A stretch of DNA of 64,000 nt from Serratia liquefaciens (lineage in GTDB: Bacteria; Pseudomonadota; Gammaproteobacteria; Enterobacterales; Enterobacteriaceae), in NCBI RefSeq assembly GCF_027594825.1, contig NZ_CP088930.1:930001-994000 (forward strand), given 5' to 3'. This document shows, one piece after another, positions 6,967 to 15,684 of this stretch. Both the position numbers and the translations under genes were made by a program. How positions within the stretch are numbered: position 1 is the stretch's first letter; each line of letters opens with the position of its first letter. The notes beneath the pieces are model-generated. The model was not told where the DNA came from and did not search any database. It saw nothing but the letters and a program-made list of their open reading frames with translations.

Positions 6967-9666
6967 TTACAACCACTCACCGAAGCGGCGAATATAGAAG
7001 CGTTTCATCAGCTGCGCCACCACGCAGTAGCTGACCAAGGTACCTGCCAGCCACGGGAAGTATTCCCACGGCAGCGGCTGCAACCCGACCAGTGCGCCCA
7101 GCGGCGAGAACGGCAGGTAGATACCCAGCCCCATCACCAGCGCCGTGGTCAGCAACACCGGCAGCGCGGCGGTGCTCTGAATGAACGGGATCTTCTGGGT
7201 ACGCAGCATGTGAACCACCAGGGTTTGCGAAAGCAAGCCTTCAATAAACCAACCTGACTGGAACAAGGCCTGATGCTCCACGCTGTTGGCGGCGAAAACA
7301 AACCACATCAGCGCATAGGTGGTGATATCGAAGATGGACGACGTAGGCCCAATCCACAGCATAAAGCGGCCGATGTTTTTCGCATCCCACTTGCGCGGCT
7401 TGCGCAGGAACTCTTTGTCCATCTTGTCCCACGGCAGCGACAGCTGAGAAATATCGTACATCAGGTTCTGGATCAGCAAGTGAATAGCCAGCATCGGCAA
7501 GAACGGAATAAAGGCGCTGGCTACCAGCACCGAAAACACGTTGCCGAAGTTGGAGCTGGCGGTCATGTTCAGGTACTTGATGATATTGCCGAAAGTTTCC
7601 CGTCCCTTGATCACCCCTTCTTCCAGCACCATCAGATTTTTTTCCAGCAAAATGATGTCTGCCGACTCTTTGGCGATGTCCGTGCCGGTGTCGACCGAAA
7701 TGCCCACGTCGGCATCGCGCAGCGCCGGCGCATCGTTAATGCCATCGCCGAGGAAACCGACGGTATGGCCATTCGCCTGCAGCATTTTCAACACCCGCGA
7801 CTTCTGCAGCGGCGTCAATTTGGTGAAGACCGTGCGCTGTTCCACTTCTCGCGCCAGCGTGGCGTCGTCCATCAGCTCAATTTGCGGGCCGGAAAGCGGC
7901 TCCCCCGGCTCCAGGCCAACATCGCGGCAGATTTTGCAGGTGATCACCGGGTTATCACCGGTCAAAACCTTCACCGCCACGCCGTTTTCCTGCAGGGCGG
8001 CGATCGCTTCCTGTGCGCTTTCCTTCGGTGGATCAAGGAAGGTCAGTACGCCCTGGATCACCATATCGCGTTCATCGATAATACTCAGCGGCAGAGCATT
8101 TTTCTGTTCGCCCAGATCCCGCGTTGCCAGTACCAGCACGCGGAATCCTTCTTCGTTATATTGAGCGGCAAGCGCCTGCAACGCCTCACGCCGAGCCTGA
8201 TCCAGCGGTAAAATCTGCTGCCCGTCGCGCACATGGGTCGCAATTTCGAGCATTTCCTCCACCGCCCCTTTGCAAATCAGGCGCTGTTGGCCATTTTCAT
8301 CTGCCACCACGATAGATAAACGGCGGCGTATAAAATCAAAGGGCAGCTCATCGACCTTGCTGAAGCGGCCTAATGCCTCGATGCCCGGCTTGCCGCGACC
8401 AAAACGGATCACCGCCTGGTCCATCAGGTTTTTCATTCCGCTCTGGTGGAAGCTGTTCAGCCAGGCCAGGTGCAGCACTTCATTGTCTTTGGTCCCGCTG
8501 GCGTCCAGGTGGTGCTCAAGGATGATGCGATCCTGCGTCAGGGTGCCGGTTTTGTCGGTGCACAACACGTCCATCGCGCCAAAGTTCTGAATGGCGTTCA
8601 AACGCTTGACCACCACTTTGCGCCGCGACATGGCGATAGCGCCCTTCGCCAGGTTGGAACTGACGATCATCGGCAGCATTTCTGGCGTCAACCCTACCGC
8701 CACCGCCAGGGCAAACAGAGCGGCTTCGCTCCAGTCGCCTTTGGTGAACCCGTTGATCAACAACACAATGGGCACCATCACCAACATAAAGCGGATCAGC
8801 AGCCAGCTGACGCTGTTCACCCCGCGATCAAAGGCGGTTTGTGAACGGGTGCCGACAATCGACTTCGCCAGCGAGCCGAAATAGGTGCGTCCTCCGGTTG
8901 CCACCACCACCGCCGTGGCCGTCCCACTGGCGACGTTGGTACCCATCAGGCAGATGTTCGACAGCTCCAGCAGCGCATGTTCGCTGGAGACTTCGTCCTC
9001 ACTCGATTTTTGGCTGACGTTGCCCATAACGTCGTATTTCTCAATCGGGATCGCCTCGCCGGTCAGAATGGCCTGGCTGATAAACAGATCGCGCGACGCC
9101 AGCAGACGAACGTCCGCCGGTACCATATCCCCGGCAGAGAGCTGAATAATATCGCCCGGCACCAGTTCGCGGATCGGGACTTCCAGCGTCAGCGGATGTG
9201 CGCTGTAGCTGCTGCGGCGCATCACCGTTGCGGTAGTACGCACCATCGACTTCAGCGTTTCCGCCGCCTTGTTGGTGCGGTATTCCTGCCAGAAGCGCAG
9301 CAGCCCGCTGAGTGACACCATCACCAGAATGATGATGACACCGGTGAGATCGGTTTCTTCACCGCGCCGGGCAGGCAGCCAGTAATCGGTAAAGAAACTG
9401 ATCGCAGCCAGCACCATCAGTACATAGATAAACGGGTTATTAAAGGCGCTGAACAACTGCACCAACGCGTGCGGAGCCTTCTCATGTGCAACCTGATTAA
9501 TACCAAACTGCGTCAGGCGTTCATCAACATCGTCCTGGGTTAACCCATTACGGTTACATTTTAAATTTGCCAGCGTCTGGTCAACGCTGTTTTTCGCCTC
9601 TTGCGCGATGGCGTATGGCGTCGATTTTTTATCCCGACGACGTACGGTTTCATTAATATAAGTCAT
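6967..9666 (-). CDS. mgtB: Magnesium-transporting P-type ATPase
   Basis: An 899-residue type IIIB P-type ATPase of the inner membrane that imports Mg2+ under limitation. Key elements in order: LTGEA (201-205) in the actuator domain, GLTPEMLP (325-332) in helix 4, phosphorylation motif DKTGTLT with Asp371, GDGINDAP in the hinge near residue 650, and C-terminal helices ending in MKRFYIRRFGEWL. It follows mgtC on the same strand, the arrangement of Salmonella mgtCB, which favours MgtB over MgtA; the two proteins are close relatives. A 20-codon ORF with a strong ribosome site lies between them. Confidence 0.93.
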   Translation of the reverse strand: MTYINETVRRRDKKSTPYAIAQEAKNSVDQTLANLKCNRNGLTQDDVDERLTQFGINQVAHEKAPHALVQLFSAFNNPFIYVLMVLAAISFFTDYWLPARRGEETDLTGVIIILVMVSLSGLLRFWQEYRTNKAAETLKSMVRTTATVMRRSSYSAHPLTLEVPIRELVPGDIIQLSAGDMVPADVRLLASRDLFISQAILTGEAIPIEKYDVMGNVSQKSSEDEVSSEHALLELSNICLMGTNVASGTATAVVVATGGRTYFGSLAKSIVGTRSQTAFDRGVNSVSWLLIRFMLVMVPIVLLINGFTKGDWSEAALFALAVAVGLTPEMLPMIVSSNLAKGAIAMSRRKVVVKRLNAIQNFGAMDVLCTDKTGTLTQDRIILEHHLDASGTKDNEVLHLAWLNSFHQSGMKNLMDQAVIRFGRGKPGIEALGRFSKVDELPFDFIRRRLSIVVADENGQQRLICKGAVEEMLEIATHVRDGQQILPLDQARREALQALAAQYNEEGFRVLVLATRDLGEQKNALPLSIIDERDMVIQGVLTFLDPPKESAQEAIAALQENGVAVKVLTGDNPVITCKICRDVGLEPGEPLSGPQIELMDDATLAREVEQRTVFTKLTPLQKSRVLKMLQANGHTVGFLGDGINDAPALRDADVGISVDTGTDIAKESADIILLEKNLMVLEEGVIKGRETFGNIIKYLNMTASSNFGNVFSVLVASAFIPFLPMLAIHLLIQNLMYDISQLSLPWDKMDKEFLRKPRKWDAKNIGRFMLWIGPTSSIFDITTYALMWFVFAANSVEHQALFQSGWFIEGLLSQTLVVHMLRTQKIPFIQSTAALPVLLTTALVMGLGIYLPFSPLGALVGLQPLPWEYFPWLAGTLVSYCVVAQLMKRFYIRRFGEWL

Positions 9667-9759
9667 AATGCAATTCTCTTATCTTACTCTGCGCACAGGG
9701 ATACCCCGCCTGATTAACAGGTGAATAAGCACAGAATGGAATTTATTTAATTGACGTGA

Positions 9760-9822
9760 TTAACGCGAATTATTGCCGCGTCGTTCACGTTGAATATTTA
9801 AACTTTCGGGGTCACCGTCCAT
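9760..9822 (-). CDS. Candidate 20-aa leader peptide of mgtB
   Basis: A 20-codon frame begins MDGDPESLNIQRERR and ends NNSR, then TAA. It has a very strong aaggagg four bases before the ATG. It sits 93 bp upstream of the mgtB start, in the mgtC-mgtB spacer. The acidic/proline N-terminus followed by arginines resembles the E. coli mgtA leader MgtL (MEPDPTPLP, then RRR), in which such a start destabilises ribosomes at low Mg2+ and controls mgtA transcription. A hairpin (tcactg/cagtga, 9835-9850) directly precedes the ribosome site. Leader function is inferred; the ORF itself is directly seen. Confidence 0.5.
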   Translation of the reverse strand: MDGDPESLNIQRERRGNNSR

Positions 9823-9865
9823 GACGCCTCCTTATCACTGAATGCAGTGAAACATTAATGACTTA

Positions 9866-10564
9866 TTAGACAGGCAATTCAGAAGCAATACGCCAACGCA
9901 CAGCACTGACGCTTTTTTCCAGACTGACGCGGCAGACAATACCTTCAATCTCTTTTTGCACCGAAGGGTTCGCGGTTATTTCCGCACAAACTTCCAGCTG
10001 GCCGGGAATGGCAATATCGGCACTGCGCAAGGATTGTAATCTTAATGCCACGCCGTTGAGCGCCTGTAATATCAGGGTGCGGACCAGTATTTCATCCTGC
10101 TCGCCACAGGTGACCTGAATGCGGTAGCACACCTCCAGATCGGTCGCCTGCTGTTGCGGTTGCAGATTGATGCGTTGCGCCGCCTCGCGCAGCAGAATAT
10201 TGGCGCACAGGATCACCAGCGTCGCCAGCACCGCGTTCCAATACTGCCCGAGGCCGCACAGCACACCGATTGCGGCAGAGCACCAGAGTGTGGCCGCCGT
10301 ATTAAGACCGCGGATATTCAGGCCTTCACGCATGATCACGCCGGCGCCCAAAAAACCGATGCCAGAGACAATCTGTGCGGCAACCCGACCGGCGCTGGAA
10401 GGGTCGGTCGACATGGAGCTGAGGATAAATACCGCCGCCCCGGTCGCCACCAGTGCATTAGTACGCAGGCCGGCCATACGCTGGCGCCATTGCCGTTCTG
10501 CGCCAATAACGGCGCCCAGACTCATCGCCAGTAATAAATTTAAAACAAAAGGAGTCATAGCCAT
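9866..10564 (-). CDS. mgtC: MgtC/SapB family inner-membrane protein
   Basis: A 232-residue protein with four to five N-terminal membrane helices (VLNLLLAMSLGAVIGAERQWRQR, then LVATGAAVFILSS and GIGFLGAGVIM) and a C-terminal soluble domain of about 90 residues. In Salmonella MgtC restrains the F-type ATP synthase and is needed at low Mg2+. The ATG at 10564 follows aagggga. The gene lies upstream of mgtB on the same strand. A PhoP-type box, a good sigma70 promoter and a roughly 330-base leader precede it, matching the logic of the Salmonella mgtCBR operon. Confidence 0.9.
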   Translation of the reverse strand: MAMTPFVLNLLLAMSLGAVIGAERQWRQRMAGLRTNALVATGAAVFILSSMSTDPSSAGRVAAQIVSGIGFLGAGVIMREGLNIRGLNTAATLWCSAAIGVLCGLGQYWNAVLATLVILCANILLREAAQRINLQPQQQATDLEVCYRIQVTCGEQDEILVRTLILQALNGVALRLQSLRSADIAIPGQLEVCAEITANPSVQKEIEGIVCRVSLEKSVSAVRWRIASELPV

Positions 10565-10639
10565 GACTTTCCCCTTTAATAACCACAGGAGATAAGATCA
10601 TGTGCTTTTTAGCACACGCGAAATCGCGCCGATAATAAA

Positions 10640-10696
10640 TCAGCGATTGAGCGTATAAGTGCCTGGAGGGAATAGGCTGTGGCTGCAAATAACCAT
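10640..10696 (-). CDS. Candidate short leader ORF with Pro-Pro, 18 aa
   Basis: An ATG-initiated frame MVICSHSLFPPGTYTLNR lies in the distal part of the mgtC leader, 75 bases before mgtC. It has two adjacent proline codons, and the Salmonella mgtC leader holds a proline-rich ORF (mgtP) in a similar place. The ribosome site is weak (ttggacg). The call rests on position and the Pro-Pro pair only. Confidence 0.25.
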   Translation of the reverse strand: MVICSHSLFPPGTYTLNR

Positions 10697-10804
10697 AATT
10701 ACGTCCAAATCAATTCACCCGATGCCATTTGGCCTCAGGAACAACAGTCAGATTCGGGTTTGCACAGCTCGGAATACCAGAGAGGGGTGCTGCCCGCCGT
10801 TTTC

Positions 10805-10842
10805 GGCAAGCAACAAATCAGAAGAGGATTGGTCAGCTTGCC
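10805..10842 (-). repeat. Leader stem-loop in the mgtC transcript
   Basis: A perfect 7-bp inverted repeat, ggcaagc at 10805-10811 and gcttgcc at 10836-10842 on the plus strand, with 24 bases between. In the minus-strand transcript the first arm contains the last codons of the 13-codon ORF at 10833-10874, so a ribosome finishing that ORF would cover the arm. This is the geometry of a translation-coupled attenuator. Confidence 0.45.
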
Positions 10843-10874
10843 TTATTTATATCACTGCAACTAAAACTGTCCAA
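10833..10874 (-). CDS. Candidate mgtM-like leader ORF, 13 aa
   Basis: A TTG-initiated frame (MDSFSCSDINKAS) near the 5' end of the predicted mgtC transcript, with agagga seven bases upstream. It is rich in adenines (ata aat aag gca agc), and its end overlaps a stem arm. In Salmonella the first ORF of the mgtC leader (mgtM) senses ATP through adenine-rich codons coupled to a stem. The similarity is in layout only; no protein match is claimed. Confidence 0.33.
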   Translation of the reverse strand: MDSFSCSDINKAS

Positions 10875-10902
10875 TTGTGTTTCCTCTTTGAAATTTTGGC
10901 TG

Positions 10903-10931
10903 AGTATAGTGACGCAAGGTGACGATGTAAA
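10903..10931 (-). promoter_or_regulatory. Predicted sigma70 promoter of mgtCB
   Basis: On the minus strand, TTTACA (10931-10926) is separated by exactly 17 bases from TATACT (10908-10903). The predicted start is near 10896, giving a leader of about 330 bases before mgtC. The PhoP-type box lies 11 bases upstream of the -35 element. Confidence 0.55.
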
Positions 10932-10942
10932 GGCGAATTTAT

Positions 10943-10958
10943 TAAACGGAAATTAAAC
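10943..10958 (-). promoter_or_regulatory. PhoP-type box upstream of mgtC
   Basis: The minus strand reads GTTTA at 10958-10954 and again at 10947-10943, an 11-bp period that equals the PhoP direct-repeat consensus (T/G)GTTTA-N5-(T/G)GTTTA. mgtC is a classic PhoP target in Salmonella, so the site is probably functional for the Mg2+-sensing PhoPQ system. Confidence 0.6.
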
Positions 10959-11076
10959 TCAATAACCCCAATATTTGATGAGTCACGCGATTATACCTTA
11001 TTGGCATTGGGCAATTGGCTAATTACCGATAAGCTTGAGCTTCAACAGGACAATCATCCTCAAGGACACGCATTCA

Positions 11077-13260
11077 ATGAACACGCTTCGCCTTTCCATC
11101 AGCCTCGCCCTGCTTGCCGGTTTTCCCGCCCAGGCCCTGCTCTTGCAACAGGGCGAGGCCCGTTTCGATATAGACCCGGCCACGCTGCAAATCGTCGCGG
11201 GAAAAAACCAGGTTAACCAGGCACTGGCTGAGCAAACCGTGGCTGAACTGCAAAGCACATCGACGCAGGCAACCTGGCAATGGCCCGGCAGTGCCATGCA
11301 GGTTACCGCCAGATTGGAAGGGAGCGATCTGCGTTTGAGTTTCAGCAGCAAGCGGGCACAAACGCTGAATTGGTTCAGGCTGCCGCCGCAGGCAACCACC
11401 CTGCTGCTGCCGATTGGCGAAGGGAGCCGCATCCCGCTGGACAATCCCGTCTGGCGGAATTATCTGGTCAAGGAAATGACGCCGCTGGATACCAACTGGG
11501 ATCTGAAACTGCCGCTGTGGAGCCAGCAACAGCAAGGCAAGGTCTACAGTTGGTTACTGCTAACGCCATTCAGCAACCAGGTGACCTTCACCGACGCAGG
11601 AAAGGGACTCGCGATGAGCAGCAGCCATGAGTTCAACCGCTTTAATCAGCAGCAGGCTTTCGAAGTGCTGCTGCACGTAGGAGACACGCCGCTGTCCGGC
11701 GCGCGCCGTTATCGTGAATACCTGCAACAGAGCGGTCAATTCAGCAGCCTGCGAGATAAAATCCACATCGCGCCGGAAGGTGAAAAACTGATTGGTGCTA
11801 CGCACATTTACCTGTGGGGCGACAAACTGCTGTCGGCGAACGACGTGAAAAATTGGCCGGGTCTGTTGGCCTGGCTTACCACCCCCAAAGGCGAGCTTGT
11901 GTGGCAGAAAATGGATGCCGATAGCCAAAAAACCGTGCGCACGCTGGCGGGAAAAACGCCGCAGGGCTGGCAACAGCAAACGCTGATTGATGCCCTTAAT
12001 CAAGCGCTGGTGACACTGACGCCGCTCAAGGCAACGCCGGATGACGCCGACTTTTTACCGGCGCAACGTCAACAGGCCGCGGAGATCCGAGCCTTGGCAC
12101 AACGCCAACTTGGGCCCTATCTGAATCCGCCGGACAGTTGGGGACAGGGGCTGGCAAAACCCTTGGTCGAGGCGCTGCAGCAGGCCGGTCTGCCGCGCCT
12201 GTGGTTGGGTACCGACAACTGGACCGCCGAGTTCCTGCACCCGCAGGCGGTAGAAAGCGCCAAAAAAGCGGGATACCTGATCGCCAGCTACGATTCTTAC
12301 GACACCGCCATTCCACGTGGGGTCAATGACAGCTGGTTAACCGCCCAACTGCCGACGTCCCTGCGTGAAAAGTGCGCTATCGTGCGTGCCGACGGCAGTA
12401 AAAAACCCGGCTTCGGCAAACAAGGCTACTACCTGAATCCAGGCTGCGTGCTGCCTTACTCTCAGCAGCGCATGGCCGAACTGGTGCGACTGGCCGGGCT
12501 GAACAGCCTGTTCCTCGACGTTGACGGCACCGGAATGGTCTCTGACGATTATCAGCCCAACCACCCGACCGGTGCCGAGCAAATGGCGCAGGCTCGCAAT
12601 GCGCGGCTGGCCTGGTTCAGCAATACCCTTCGGCTGCCGCTAGGCTCCGAAGATGGCAATGCGGTGACCGCGCGTCACATCATGTTTGCCCACGGCATGG
12701 AAACCTGGGGATTCGGCTGGGGGGATAAGCAGATGAATCAGGATAAGTCCTCTCCTTATTACCTTGGCGCCTGGTGGCCCAATGCCCAACCGGCCTTCTT
12801 TTTCAGCCCGGCCAAGGTGAAGGAACCCTACCGCACGGTGGAATTCGATCCGCGCTATCGCCTGCCCATGTATCAGGCGGTGTTCCACGACGCGGTGATC
12901 AGCAGCCACCACTGGAACTATGACAACCTGAAATTCAGCGATGTCAAAACCACCCGCAGCCTGCTGAGCCAGCTCTACAATACCGCGCCGATGTTCCATC
13001 TCAGCCGTACCACGCTGCAGGCGCGTCTGCCGCAGATCAAACAGGCCGACGCCACCTTCCGTCCGCTGCATCAGGCCCTGTGGGATAAAGCGCTGATCGA
13101 TTTCCGCTGGCTGGACAATGCCGGGTGGGTACAGCAAACCACCTTCAGCGACGGCACCACGCTGACCGCCAATTTTGGCGAGCAGCCGTTCGACGGCATA
13201 ACCGCCCGGAGTCTGCGTGCCAAACTGGCGGACGGTCGCACCCTGAACGTTACGCCATAG
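11077..13260 (+). CDS. Secreted glycoside hydrolase related to GH101/GH129
   Basis: A 727-residue protein with a signal peptide (MNTLRLSISLALLAGFPAQA, cleavage predicted after about residue 20), so exported to the periplasm or beyond. The body resembles the GH129 group, which is related to GH101 endo-alpha-N-acetylgalactosaminidases: an N-terminal beta-rich domain (FDIDPATLQIVAG, then NWFRLPP), a central barrel with FLDVDGTGMVSDDYQPNHP and HGMETWGFGWGDKQM, and a C-terminal beta domain. The ATG at 11077 follows aagga; an upstream TTG is less likely because it would hide the signal peptide. It is divergent from mgtC. The substrate, perhaps alpha-GalNAc on mucin-like glycans, is inferred from the family. 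Confidence 0.65.
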   Translation: MNTLRLSISLALLAGFPAQALLLQQGEARFDIDPATLQIVAGKNQVNQALAEQTVAELQSTSTQATWQWPGSAMQVTARLEGSDLRLSFSSKRAQTLNWFRLPPQATTLLLPIGEGSRIPLDNPVWRNYLVKEMTPLDTNWDLKLPLWSQQQQGKVYSWLLLTPFSNQVTFTDAGKGLAMSSSHEFNRFNQQQAFEVLLHVGDTPLSGARRYREYLQQSGQFSSLRDKIHIAPEGEKLIGATHIYLWGDKLLSANDVKNWPGLLAWLTTPKGELVWQKMDADSQKTVRTLAGKTPQGWQQQTLIDALNQALVTLTPLKATPDDADFLPAQRQQAAEIRALAQRQLGPYLNPPDSWGQGLAKPLVEALQQAGLPRLWLGTDNWTAEFLHPQAVESAKKAGYLIASYDSYDTAIPRGVNDSWLTAQLPTSLREKCAIVRADGSKKPGFGKQGYYLNPGCVLPYSQQRMAELVRLAGLNSLFLDVDGTGMVSDDYQPNHPTGAEQMAQARNARLAWFSNTLRLPLGSEDGNAVTARHIMFAHGMETWGFGWGDKQMNQDKSSPYYLGAWWPNAQPAFFFSPAKVKEPYRTVEFDPRYRLPMYQAVFHDAVISSHHWNYDNLKFSDVKTTRSLLSQLYNTAPMFHLSRTTLQARLPQIKQADATFRPLHQALWDKALIDFRWLDNAGWVQQTTFSDGTTLTANFGEQPFDGITARSLRAKLADGRTLNVTP

Positions 13261-13323
13261 CAACACCGACCGGGGTGAACTACGCTAGGTTCAGTCCCCT
13301 GACCGTCACCGCTGGAGTTGATA

Positions 13324-14709
13324 ATGGATAGCCTTACACAAACGCTGCTCGCAGAGATCGGGCAAAGCTTTGGTCACGACGCCTTTTCGGCGGGTTCGCT
13401 GACGGTCAGCGGTGAAGGTGTGCTGAGCAGCGCATTCCCGGTCAGCGAATTAGCGACCGCCTGCTGGGCCGCCGCCGGGCTGGCCTGTGCCGGGCTGCTG
13501 CAACAGCATCACGGCGCAGCACCGCAGGTGTTTGTCGATCGTCGGTTGGCATCCTTGTGGTTCGGCTGGACGTTACGCCCTCTGGGTTGGTCATTGCCCG
13601 CGGCCTGGGATCGGTTAGCGGGTGATTACGCCACCTGCGATGGCTGGATCCGTCTGCATACCAATGCAGCGCATCACCGTAAAGCCGTAAAGCAAGTGCT
13701 CGGTCCGCATCAGGATAAAAGTGGGCTGGCGCCAAAGGTGCTGACATGGAAAAAAAACGATCTGGAGCAGGCGGTGATAGAGGCCGGAGGCTGTGCGGCA
13801 CAAATGCTTTCTGTCGAAGCGTGGCGGCAGCATACCCAAGGTAAAAGCGTTGCCCTGGAACCGCTGATCCATCAGACGCAACTTCAGGAAGCTCCGCCGC
13901 CAGGATGGGCCGTGCCCAACGCCAGACCGCTGCACGGCGTACGGGTACTGGATCTGACGCGGATTATCGCCGGCCCGGTAGCCACCCGTTTTCTCGCCGG
14001 TTTGGGAGCGGACGTATTACGTATCGATCCTTACGGCTGGGACGAACCGGCCGTTGAGCATGAAGTAATGCTCGGCAAGCGCAGTGCACGATTGAACCTG
14101 ACCAACGCCCACGATCGCCACACCTTTGAACATCTGCTGAAAAACGCCGATGTTATCGTGCACGGTTATCGCGCCGGGGCCTTGGAAAAACTGGGTTATG
14201 GCGCGGAACAACGACAGGCTTTATCACCGGGATTGATCGACGTTTGCCTGAATGCCTACGGCTGGAGCGGCCCGTGGCGTGGGCGGCGTGGTTTCGACAG
14301 TCTGGTACAGATGAGTTGTGGTCTGGCAGATGCGGGCATGGCGTGGAAAGGCACCACCCAACCCGTACCCTTGCCGGTACAGGCGCTGGACCACGCCACC
14401 GGCTACCTGATGGCCACGGCGGTGCTGCAAGGTATGCGCCAACGTCTGCAAAATGGCACCGGCTACAGCGCCCGACTGTCGCTGGCCAGGACGGCACAGC
14501 TGCTGCTGCGTCATCCTTACCCGCCACAACATTCGGGAGAGCCACTGGCCCCGCCGGTCTACGCAGATGAGAACCCGGAAACCGAACTGACCTGCTGGGG
14601 CCCGGCGCAGCGGCTTAACCCCGCGTTACGGCTCAATGGCACCGCGCTACTTTGGGCACTGCCGGCCACCCCGCTTGGCCGCTCGCAACCGGCCTGGCTG
14701 CGACGCTGA
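13324..14709 (+). CDS. Class III (CaiB/BaiF) CoA-transferase
   Basis: A 461-residue CoA-transferase. Residues 1-190 form a less typical N-terminal part (LFGWTLRPLGW, then CDGWIRLHTN). The standard CaiB core starts at HGVRVLDLTRIIAGPVATRF with LGADVLRIDPYGWDEP, and the probable catalytic Asp is in RGFDSLVQMSCGLAD. The family moves CoA between carboxylic acids. The ATG at 13324 has ggag upstream. The next gene is a convergent LysR, three bases away, so this gene is probably a single unit or follows the glycosidase. No substrate can be named. Confidence 0.8.
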   Translation: MDSLTQTLLAEIGQSFGHDAFSAGSLTVSGEGVLSSAFPVSELATACWAAAGLACAGLLQQHHGAAPQVFVDRRLASLWFGWTLRPLGWSLPAAWDRLAGDYATCDGWIRLHTNAAHHRKAVKQVLGPHQDKSGLAPKVLTWKKNDLEQAVIEAGGCAAQMLSVEAWRQHTQGKSVALEPLIHQTQLQEAPPPGWAVPNARPLHGVRVLDLTRIIAGPVATRFLAGLGADVLRIDPYGWDEPAVEHEVMLGKRSARLNLTNAHDRHTFEHLLKNADVIVHGYRAGALEKLGYGAEQRQALSPGLIDVCLNAYGWSGPWRGRRGFDSLVQMSCGLADAGMAWKGTTQPVPLPVQALDHATGYLMATAVLQGMRQRLQNGTGYSARLSLARTAQLLLRHPYPPQHSGEPLAPPVYADENPETELTCWGPAQRLNPALRLNGTALLWALPATPLGRSQPAWLRR

Positions 14710-14711
14710 AC

Positions 14712-15584
14712 TCAGGCCAATTGACGCTGCAACCAGTGTAACAAGGCTTCAACCGCCGGCGTCAGCCCGGAGCTTTGCGGCCAAACCAGATAAAAATCCA
14801 CCGGATCGAGTCGCCTGGCCGCTGCCAACGCCACCAGTCGGCCGTCGGTCAGCGCATCGCTCACCAGCAGTTTTTTCACCAGCGCGATGCCAAACCCCTG
14901 TTCGGCCGCGCGGATCAACAAGCCCGCATCATTAAACGACGCTAGAGGCCTGCCATACTCCCTCTGCTGATGCGCCAAAAACCAACTGTGCCATGGCGTA
15001 ACATCATGCTCCAGCAACGGCATGCCCGGCGTGCCACCGTCGAAGGCCGCCTGCCATTGGTGCGCCAACGCAGGGGTTGCCACCGGTACTACCTCTCCCG
15101 TGGCAATAAGTTGCGCCTGCATATCCGCCCATTGCCCATTGCCGAGACGAATAGCCGCATCAAACCCTTTGCGCGTCAGATCCTGCACCGCCAGCGAGGC
15201 ATCGATATCCAGCGTAATATCGGCGCAGGCCGAGTGAAAAGACGACAGCCGCGACATTAACCAGTAATGAGCGAAAGAAGGCAAGACGCTGATACGCAGG
15301 ATCTGACTTTGCGCAACGCGCCTGACCCGCCCGATCCCCTGTTGTAATGCCTCCAGCGTCGGTTCGGCCACCGCCAACAGCTCGCGCCCGGCAGCGTTCA
15401 GACGCAGCCCCCGGCCCTGTCGTTCAAACAACGGACAGCCCATCGCCTGTTCAAGCTGCTGAATCTGTTGGCTCACGGCTCCGTGGGTAAGGTGCACCTG
15501 CTGGGCGGTGGCGCGCAGATTCTCCAGCCTGGCGGCAATCACAAAGGTCGGCAGGAAGTGCAATGGAAATCGCTCGCTGAACAT
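14712..15584 (-). CDS. LysR-family transcriptional regulator
   Basis: A 290-residue LysR-type protein. The HTH (LRATAQQVHLTHGAVSQQIQQLEQAMG, about residues 24-50) is followed by CPLFERQGRGLRLNAAGREL, and the C-terminal effector domain shows the GcvA-like pattern KGFDAAIRLGNGQW. It is divergent from a PLP-dependent decarboxylase gene, with 100 bp between starts, so it probably regulates that gene. Confidence 0.88.
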   Translation of the reverse strand: MFSERFPLHFLPTFVIAARLENLRATAQQVHLTHGAVSQQIQQLEQAMGCPLFERQGRGLRLNAAGRELLAVAEPTLEALQQGIGRVRRVAQSQILRISVLPSFAHYWLMSRLSSFHSACADITLDIDASLAVQDLTRKGFDAAIRLGNGQWADMQAQLIATGEVVPVATPALAHQWQAAFDGGTPGMPLLEHDVTPWHSWFLAHQQREYGRPLASFNDAGLLIRAAEQGFGIALVKKLLVSDALTDGRLVALAAARRLDPVDFYLVWPQSSGLTPAVEALLHWLQRQLA

Positions 15585-15684
15585 TGGTTAACCCTGCTAT
15601 CCAAAAAGGGTATTTTTCATCGATTTTCCCGTCAAAGTAAAGGGTCTAGGGTGTCCCTATTGCCCCTTACATCCGGAGTTATCG

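Noticed and set aside
10458..10688. A 76-codon minus-strand frame with a TTG start (QPQPIP at its beginning) overlapping mgtC
   Set aside because: Its alternating prolines recall MgtL, but it lacks a ribosome site, uses a TTG start and runs 40 codons into mgtC in another frame. I did not call it.
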